Source: Bacteroidota bacterium (GTDB lineage: Bacteria; Bacteroidota; Ignavibacteria; T3Sed10-11). From it: a stretch of DNA of 14,486 bases. The notes beneath the pieces are model-generated. The model saw only the letters and a program-made list of their open reading frames with translations. It was not told the DNA's origin and searched no databases. Positions 6,137-12,040 of this stretch are shown one piece after another (within the stretch, counting starts at the first letter, position 1; each line of letters begins with the position of its first letter). Where the stretch lies: positions 1 to 14,486 of the forward strand of contig SKXH01000055.1 in assembly GCA_007128495.1 (NCBI GenBank), in the 5' to 3' direction. Both the position numbers and the translations under genes were made by a program.

Positions 6137-6763
6137 TTGGAAGACTTTTTTGTTTATATAGATAGATTACTGTTTACGTTCTTTAACCAGACGATAGCTA
6201 ACCCGGTGTTCGATGTCTTGATGCCCTTTGTGACCGACTTGAACAAATATACGCTATCTTTTGTCGTTGTTGGACTTATATGGATTGCGCTCATAATCTG
6301 GGGAGGGAAAACAGGAAGACTTGTTGCCGCAGGTTTAGTTCTCGTAATAGCGTTAGCCGATCAGTTTAACAGCTCGGTATTGAAGTCGATATTTGAACGT
6401 TCCCGGCCGTGCCATTTTATTGATGACGGTCTACTTAATGTGGAAAATGTTCGGTTGCTTGTAGGGTGTGGGAGTGGAAGGTCATTTCCCTCTTCACACG
6501 CAGCCAACAATGCAGCAGGAGCTATGCTCGTGGGCTGGTATTATCCGCGATTTAAATGGTTGTTTATCGCTATCGCTTTAACTATAGGGATATCAAGGAT
6601 TTATGTTGGAGTGCATTTTCCGCTCGATGTGTTAGGCGGCTTTGTGGTCGGAATTGTGTGTGCATTTGTGGTAATCGGCATATTGACGGCATCGGATTGG
6701 TTATATCTAAATCTGTTCAAGAAAAAGAGAGGTGGTGGAGAGCTTGACAAAAAAGAAGAATAA
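6137..6763 (+). CDS. PAP2-family membrane phosphatase (possible undecaprenyl-pyrophosphate or lipid phosphatase)
   Basis: This is a 208-residue polytopic membrane protein with the three-part acid phosphatase signature. Motif 1 is KSIFERSRP (Lys83 to Pro91), motif 2 is SFPSSHAA (His121) and motif 3 is SRIYVGVHFPLD (Arg154, His160, Asp164). The two histidines carry the phosphoenzyme and acid-base roles on the outer face of the membrane. About five or six hydrophobic helices flank these motifs, and the C-terminus is basic and cytoplasmic. The start is TTG with an AGGGA 7 bases upstream. Its place between ispF and lnt suggests recycling of undecaprenyl pyrophosphate or phosphatidylglycerol phosphate, but the family also includes lipid A phosphatases. 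The substrate is not decided by sequence. Confidence 0.92.
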   Translation: MEDFFVYIDRLLFTFFNQTIANPVFDVLMPFVTDLNKYTLSFVVVGLIWIALIIWGGKTGRLVAAGLVLVIALADQFNSSVLKSIFERSRPCHFIDDGLLNVENVRLLVGCGSGRSFPSSHAANNAAGAMLVGWYYPRFKWLFIAIALTIGISRIYVGVHFPLDVLGGFVVGIVCAFVVIGILTASDWLYLNLFKKKRGGGELDKKEE

Positions 6764-8444
6764 AGAAGTACAAATACAAAACCCGATAGAAAAGAAAAAA
6801 CAGCGGGTACTGTTATTCCTTGCGCTGTTATCGGGCGTCGCATTAGGGATATCCTTTCCGCCATTCCCTTTAGGGGTTGTTGCGTGTTTTGCTCTGGTTC
6901 CGCTTTTGTTAATATTTGAGTTTACCGATGGATTTTCCCGGCCGCTGCGTTATACCTACATTACATTTTTCGTGTTGCAGCTCATCTCGGTATACTGGAT
7001 GGGGGGATTTGCTCATGCTCAGCACGCTATGCAAATGTTTGGCGGAGCATTGTTAATACTTGCACATCCGTTTTTCTTTTTCATTCCCGTTATCGGCTAC
7101 TTGCTGGTGAGGCGCACGTTCGGAATTGGATATGCTCTTGTCGCATTACCGTTCATCTGGGTCGGATTTGAATATATTCATAGTATCGGAGATCTGGCAT
7201 TTCCGTGGCATACACTCGGTAATACGCAGACATACGATATCGTTCGAGCACAGTTTATTACATTTACCGGAGTATACGGACTCTCGTTCTGGATTGTCAC
7301 AATAAACGCAATTGCATTTTACCTTGTGATGAATATTGCTTCAAAACGCTGGATGATCACATCAAAACCGGCCATAACCACCGCGATTATCATTGTTGTA
7401 ATCCATTTTATACCTTTCATTTACGGAACCGCTGTTTTATCCAATGAACAGGAATATTCTGACAAAGTGCGGGTAGGTGTCGTTCAACCGGATATGGATC
7501 CGTTTGATAAATGGGAATTCAGCAGGGGTGATTTAACGCAACAGCTCATCGATCAATCGGCTCGTCTGATTCCTGATGCTCCCGATCTTATAGTCTGGCC
7601 GGAAAATGCCATTACGTTTTATATGATGCATCCACAAAATACTTCCTTCCGGGGAATGGTTGATGATTTTGTAGATGAAACAGGAGTACCGGTGCTAACA
7701 GGATTACCTTATATGAAAACTTATCCGGAAGATGATGCGCCTCGAACAGCAAAAATTAATGAATTTACCGGCGAACGTTATCAATCGTTTAACGGTGCCG
7801 TAATGCTTGAGCCGCATCGTGAAGAGTATGATTATTACGGTAAAATTGTTCTTGTTCCATTTGTAGAGAAAATTCCATTTGGTGATCTTTTTGAATTTGC
7901 CGTTAAGATACGAAGAAGCATTGGTATCGGTGGGTGGGATGTAGGCCCGGATACTACGGTTTTCTCATTTACCGATACACTGGAGCAGGAGCGTCAATTT
8001 GGTACTGTAATATGCTATGAATCGGTTTACCCGGGTTTTGTCCGGCATTTTACAAACCGGGGTGCAGATTTCCTGGTCGTCATAACCAATGATAGTTGGT
8101 GGGGCAAGACGCCGGGACCCCGCCAGCACCTTCAGATGTCTGTTTTCAGGGCGATAGAGAACCGCCGTGCCATTGCTCGCTCTGCCAACGGGGGCATATC
8201 TGCTTATCTTGATCCGTACGGACGCATATTATATGAAACCGATCTCTTTACCCGCACACAAACTGTGTTAGACATTCCCGTGTCAGATCAGATGACTTTT
8301 TATGTGCGGCATGGCGATGTCTTCTCTAAACTTTGTATGCTTCTCGGCATCCTGCCGATTGTAGCATCGGCAGGCGAAAGAATGCGACAACGGATGTTTA
8401 CAACTCAAAATAAGTTCAGAAAAGAATTTGAAGATAAGAAATGA
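6732..8444 (+). CDS. lnt: Apolipoprotein N-acyltransferase (Lnt)
   Basis: This 570-residue inner-membrane enzyme transfers a third acyl chain from a phospholipid to the N-terminal cysteine of lipoproteins before they are sorted to the outer membrane. The first 240 or so residues hold several membrane helices, including the family segment FAFPWHTLGN-like DLAFPWHTLGNTQ. A periplasmic nitrilase-type domain follows. The catalytic triad is visible as Glu291 (VWPENA), Lys371 (YGKIVLVPFVEKIPF) and Cys428 (GTVICYESVYP). TNDSWWGKTPGPRQH is also conserved. One C-terminal helix is followed by a basic tail. The frame begins at GTG 6732 and overlaps the PAP2 gene by 32 nt. TTG at 6744 is an alternative start behind a GA-rich ribosome site. 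The stop overlaps the next ATG (ATGA). Confidence 0.96.
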   Translation: MVESLTKKKNKEVQIQNPIEKKKQRVLLFLALLSGVALGISFPPFPLGVVACFALVPLLLIFEFTDGFSRPLRYTYITFFVLQLISVYWMGGFAHAQHAMQMFGGALLILAHPFFFFIPVIGYLLVRRTFGIGYALVALPFIWVGFEYIHSIGDLAFPWHTLGNTQTYDIVRAQFITFTGVYGLSFWIVTINAIAFYLVMNIASKRWMITSKPAITTAIIIVVIHFIPFIYGTAVLSNEQEYSDKVRVGVVQPDMDPFDKWEFSRGDLTQQLIDQSARLIPDAPDLIVWPENAITFYMMHPQNTSFRGMVDDFVDETGVPVLTGLPYMKTYPEDDAPRTAKINEFTGERYQSFNGAVMLEPHREEYDYYGKIVLVPFVEKIPFGDLFEFAVKIRRSIGIGGWDVGPDTTVFSFTDTLEQERQFGTVICYESVYPGFVRHFTNRGADFLVVITNDSWWGKTPGPRQHLQMSVFRAIENRRAIARSANGGISAYLDPYGRILYETDLFTRTQTVLDIPVSDQMTFYVRHGDVFSKLCMLLGILPIVASAGERMRQRMFTTQNKFRKEFEDKK

Positions 8445-9472
8445 TTGACTTACGTAGTGATACCGTTACCAAACCGACCCCGGCAATGATCAAAGCGATG
8501 AGTAATGCCGTGGTCGGAGATGATGTGTTCGGAGAAGATCCTACTGTGAACAAATTGCAGGAGGAGGTTGCCGGAATGTTCGGGAAAGAGGCCGGATTGT
8601 TTGTACCGAGCGGAGTGATGAGCAACCAATTGGCGATCAAATCCCAAACCCAACCGGGTGATGAAGTAATTGTTGAAGCAGAATCCCATATCTTTCATTA
8701 TGAAAGTGCCGGGCCATCTATCCTTTCAAGTGTACAATTGCATACTCTTCCGGGTAATAACGGCACCATCAGTGAGGAAACACTTGCCGGAGCAATTCGT
8801 CCGCCCGATTATCATATGCCGCCATCCAGATTGCTATGTCTTGAAAATACACATAATCGTTATGGGGGTGCGGTATATCCCTTTGAAGAGATGAAGAATC
8901 TCTGCACGAGGGCAAGAAAATTCGGATTATTAACCCACCTCGACGGGGCACGCATATGGAATGCCCATATTGCAACCGGTCTGTCATTCAAGGAGTATGG
9001 TGAGCTTTTTGATACAGTTTCGGTTTGTTTCTCGAAAGGACTCGGTGCTCCGGTTGGGTCAATGCTTCTTGGAGATCGAGATACAATTTCGCGTGCTCAT
9101 CGTTACCGGAAAGTATTCGGCGGTGGAATGCGGCAAGTCGGAATTATTGCTGCTGCGGCCGCCTATGCTGTCCGCAACAACATCGAAAGAATGCACGAAG
9201 ATCACGAAAAAGCCAAAATATTCAGGGAAATACTTTCGGAGCTGGTTGACCTCGATTTCTTACCGGCACAATTACCCACAAATATGTGTATAATTGACAT
9301 TCGTAAAAAAACGTCTAAATCCGTCGATGAGATAATACAAGAATTCAAGGATCACGGAGTCCTTCTTACCCCCTCGGGACAAGGGAAGGTGCGTGCAGTG
9401 ATGCACCTCGATGTTTCTATGGAGGAAGTTAAGACAGCAGCCGGGATCATACGAAACATTCTGAAACAGTAA
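8441..9472 (+). CDS. ltaE: Low-specificity L-threonine aldolase
   Basis: This is a 343-residue PLP enzyme of fold type I that cleaves L-threonine or L-allo-threonine to glycine and acetaldehyde. The N-terminal IDLRSDTVTKPTPAM is the family hallmark. The active-site His83 lies in AESHIFHYE, HLDGARIWNA carries the Asp and Arg that bind PLP and substrate, and the Schiff-base lysine is Lys199 in SVCFSKGLGAPVGS, close to Lys197 of the E. coli enzyme. The length is normal. The start codon overlaps the lnt stop in ATGA, so translation is coupled although the functions are unrelated. Its job here is probably glycine or threonine metabolism. Confidence 0.96.
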   Translation: MIDLRSDTVTKPTPAMIKAMSNAVVGDDVFGEDPTVNKLQEEVAGMFGKEAGLFVPSGVMSNQLAIKSQTQPGDEVIVEAESHIFHYESAGPSILSSVQLHTLPGNNGTISEETLAGAIRPPDYHMPPSRLLCLENTHNRYGGAVYPFEEMKNLCTRARKFGLLTHLDGARIWNAHIATGLSFKEYGELFDTVSVCFSKGLGAPVGSMLLGDRDTISRAHRYRKVFGGGMRQVGIIAAAAAYAVRNNIERMHEDHEKAKIFREILSELVDLDFLPAQLPTNMCIIDIRKKTSKSVDEIIQEFKDHGVLLTPSGQGKVRAVMHLDVSMEEVKTAAGIIRNILKQ

Positions 9473-9475
9473 GTT

Positions 9476-9931
9476 ATGGAAAAACAACAATTTAATTTCA
9501 AAACTACTGTACGGGTACGCACTTATGAAGTCGATTGGCAGGGAATTGTTCATAACACAGTGTATTTACTCTATTGCGAGATCGGGAGGGTGGAATATCT
9601 GAACCATATCGGCGCCGATCTTGACCTGAACAGGGTGAATTCTACCAATCGCGTTGTACTGTCACGAAATGAGATCGACTATAAATCGCCCGCCCGCTCC
9701 AATATGGAAATCGATGTCTATACACGAATCGCCGAGATCGGTAACAGTAGTTTTATTTTTGAGGGAATGCTGCGTAATGCTGATACCGGTGTTCTTATTG
9801 CTGAAAATCGTGCATTTCATGTATGGCTTAACTCCACCGCGAGTCACTCGATTGCAGTGCCTGAAGACTTCCGAACCATTGTTAGAAAGCATGAAAAAGG
9901 CAATTTAAAAGAAATACTCCAAAAGCCGTAA
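9476..9931 (+). CDS. Hot-dog acyl-CoA thioesterase, YbgC/4-hydroxybenzoyl-CoA thioesterase type
   Basis: This is a 151-residue protein with the single hot-dog domain. The signature TYEVDWQGIVHNTVYLLYCE (about residues 16-35) contains the catalytic aspartate (Asp20) followed by the Gly-Ile-Val-His turn and the long helix. The strands that follow (VVLSRNEIDYKSPARSNMEIDV) are typical of the 4HBT/YbgC family. Members hydrolyse short-chain or aromatic acyl-CoAs; YbgC in Proteobacteria is linked to the Tol-Pal cluster, but no tol genes are present here. The gene starts 3 nt after ltaE and is the last of the operon. The true substrate is unknown. Confidence 0.92.
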   Translation: MEKQQFNFKTTVRVRTYEVDWQGIVHNTVYLLYCEIGRVEYLNHIGADLDLNRVNSTNRVVLSRNEIDYKSPARSNMEIDVYTRIAEIGNSSFIFEGMLRNADTGVLIAENRAFHVWLNSTASHSIAVPEDFRTIVRKHEKGNLKEILQKP

Positions 9932-9935
9932 CCTA

Positions 9936-9964
9936 TTGATTTCTTTGGTTTATTTTAATATCTT
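9936..9964 (+). promoter_or_regulatory. Weak candidate promoter upstream of rimP-nusA-infB
   Basis: TTGATT (9936-9941) and TATCTT (9959-9964) are separated by 17 bases, each matching four of six consensus positions. If real, the hairpin at 9979-10010 would lie inside the rimP leader. No better candidate was found in the 93-base gap, and no room exists for a promoter between the hairpin and the rimP start. Confidence 0.25.
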
Positions 9965-9978
9965 GTATGCACTTCTGT

Positions 9979-10010
9979 AAATAGCCCACCAAGATGGGCT
10001 ATTTTTTTTG
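9979..10010 (+). terminator. Intrinsic terminator between the thioesterase gene and rimP
   Basis: A perfect 10-bp stem, AAATAGCCCA (9979-9988) paired with TGGGCTATTT (9995-10004), encloses the loop CCAAGA and is followed by a run of T to 10009. It is a textbook rho-independent terminator, placed 48 bases after the thioesterase stop and about 20 bases before rimP. It would end the upstream operon, or act as an attenuator for rimP if transcription starts upstream of it. Confidence 0.9.
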
Positions 10011-10024
10011 TCACGTAATGGCGG

Positions 10025-10492
10025 GTGACGGTTATGAAAGAATCGATAGAACAGTCTCTGCGGGAACTGGTGGAACCGGTGATTGAAGCGTATAATGCGT
10101 TTCTGGTTGAAATCACCGTTCGCGGTGAACGGAACTCAAAGATCGTTGAGATATTTATTGATACCGAAAAGGGAATAGACGCTAAGACAATTAGCGATAT
10201 AAACAAAGAGATCAACCGCCGTTTGAGCGATGTAGAAGTTATTCAAGGGACATACCGGTTGAATGTTTCATCACCGGGATTGGATAGACCTTTGAAAATT
10301 GTTCAACAATATAAAAAAAATGTCGGACGTGATATCGAGGTCCATTATCTGCTTGACGGACAGGCGAAAAAGTTGGTCGGCGAACTTGTGGATGTGGGAG
10401 ATGCGGCTTTCAAAATCAAACTCGATGAAAAAACGACAAAAGAATTTGAATATAATACAATCAAAAAAGCGGTTATTAAACTTCCATGGTGA
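10025..10492 (+). CDS. rimP: Ribosome maturation factor RimP
   Basis: This is a 155-residue cytoplasmic protein needed for maturation of the 30S ribosomal subunit. The N-terminal alpha/beta domain includes FLVEITVRG and IVEIFIDTEKGIDAKTISDINKEI. The family signature YRLNVSSPGLDRPL is at about residues 77-90. A small SH3-like C-terminal domain follows. The frame begins with GTG at 10025, and ATG at 10034 is a slightly shorter alternative starting MKES. Neither has a strong ribosome site. Position directly before nusA and infB is the conserved bacterial order and confirms the call. Confidence 0.96.
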   Translation: MTVMKESIEQSLRELVEPVIEAYNAFLVEITVRGERNSKIVEIFIDTEKGIDAKTISDINKEINRRLSDVEVIQGTYRLNVSSPGLDRPLKIVQQYKKNVGRDIEVHYLLDGQAKKLVGELVDVGDAAFKIKLDEKTTKEFEYNTIKKAVIKLPW

Positions 10493-10501
10493 GGAGATAG
10501 A

Positions 10502-12025
10502 ATGAACTACGATATAACTGAATCATTTGCCCAGATGGCGCGTGAAAAAGGAATTGATAAAGATATCCTTGCGGGGATCATCGAAGATATTTTTTCGATG
10601 ATGGTGCGGAAGAAATACGGGCTTGATGCACAATTTGAGGTCATTGTGAATATGGAAAAAGGACACATCGAAATCTACCTCGAACGGGAGATTGTCGATA
10701 CGGTGGAAGACCCGAACACGCAAATTGATATCAAAACCGTGCGGAAAAAAACTGACGAGCCACTTGAGGTGGGTGATGAGTATGTCGAGTTAATAGAATT
10801 GAATAGATTCGATCGCCGTATGATCGTCAGTGCAAAACAGAGTTTAAATCAGCGTATAAAAGAAATTGAAAAAGAGATAACGTTCACTGAATATAACAAG
10901 ATGATCGGTGAAATAATTGTGGGGGATATATATCAGATCCGCCGCAATGAAATTTTAGTAATTCACAACAAAAAAGAATTAATAATACCCAAAGAAGAAC
11001 AGATCCCCAAGGAGCGGTATAAGAAGGGGGATACGATTCGTGCGGTGATTACCGAGGTGCGGAGAACAAGCACCGGAAATCCGCAGATCATAATTTCACG
11101 GGCATCGCCGCTGTTTCTGCGTCGTCTTTTTGAACTCGAAATACCTGAGATACCCGAAGCTTACGGCGGCGTTATCGAGATTAAAGGTATCGTCCGGGAA
11201 CCCGGGGAACGCGCCAAAGTAGCAGTTGAGTCGCACGACGACCGTGTCGATGCTGTCGGCGCCTGTGTTGGTATGAAGGGGACGCGCATTCACGCGATCG
11301 TTCGGGAACTGAATAATGAAAATATCGACGTGATAAATTACAGCAGCGACCCCATGGTATTTATTACCAGAACATTGTCCCCGGCTAAACTAAAAGATAT
11401 TAAAGTCGATAAAGCAAATAAAATTGCCACCGTTCACGTTGATATCGATCAGGTGCCACTGTTAATCGGTAAAAACGGCCAGAATATCCGGTTAGCGTCA
11501 AAGCTTACCGGTTACGATATCAAAGTGAAAAAACTTGGCGGTATGTATGATATTGACCTGAGCGAATTTAAGGAAGAACTGGAAGAGGTTCAACCCGGAA
11601 CATACACCTTGATCAGTGAAGCAGGTTTCTCATCGGCGCTTGAGGTGATCGAAGCGCACGAAAACAAACAAATTGAGTTCGACGATCTTGAAAAAGACAC
11701 ATTGAAAAAAATTGTGGAAATGCTGCGTGAAGGACTCGAAGAAGCTGAAGCCGAAGAAGAAAGCGAGGATGCTGAAACTGAGACAGAAGAAGAGACAGAA
11801 GCTGTATCCGATACACCTGAAGATATAAAAACCCAGGAAGACGATGACGATGATGTAGATACGGAGGAAGAGGATGAGGAAGAAGAAGAGGAGGTAGAGG
11901 TGGAAGAGCAGGAGCAAGAAAAAAAGAATGAATCCGATGGTGAGGAAAAAGATCGGGATGGCGAATCGGAAGAAAAAACTGAACATGAATCCGGAAACGA
12001 ACGGAATGTGAAAACAATAGAATAA
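10502..12025 (+). CDS. nusA: Transcription termination/antitermination factor NusA with long acidic tail
   Basis: This 507-residue protein binds RNA polymerase and nascent RNA and modulates pausing, termination and antitermination. The N-terminal polymerase-binding domain spans about 1-125, the S1 domain about 134-200, KH1 carries GACVGMKGTRI at about 253-263, and KH2 carries LIGKNGQNIRL at about 321-331. A short helical segment follows (about 374-412). Instead of AR2 acidic repeats, the last 95 or so residues (413-507) are a low-complexity tail dominated by Glu and Asp. The core ends near the length typical of NusA proteins lacking C-terminal repeats, so the tail is an addition. A strong GAGGAG lies just before the ATG. 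Read-through of the long coding mirror on the other strand is not a gene. Confidence 0.97.
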   Translation: MNYDITESFAQMAREKGIDKDILAGIIEDIFSMMVRKKYGLDAQFEVIVNMEKGHIEIYLEREIVDTVEDPNTQIDIKTVRKKTDEPLEVGDEYVELIELNRFDRRMIVSAKQSLNQRIKEIEKEITFTEYNKMIGEIIVGDIYQIRRNEILVIHNKKELIIPKEEQIPKERYKKGDTIRAVITEVRRTSTGNPQIIISRASPLFLRRLFELEIPEIPEAYGGVIEIKGIVREPGERAKVAVESHDDRVDAVGACVGMKGTRIHAIVRELNNENIDVINYSSDPMVFITRTLSPAKLKDIKVDKANKIATVHVDIDQVPLLIGKNGQNIRLASKLTGYDIKVKKLGGMYDIDLSEFKEELEEVQPGTYTLISEAGFSSALEVIEAHENKQIEFDDLEKDTLKKIVEMLREGLEEAEAEEESEDAETETEEETEAVSDTPEDIKTQEDDDDDVDTEEEDEEEEEEVEVEEQEQEKKNESDGEEKDRDGESEEKTEHESGNERNVKTIE

Positions 12026-12040
12026 AGGCGGTTACGTTTA

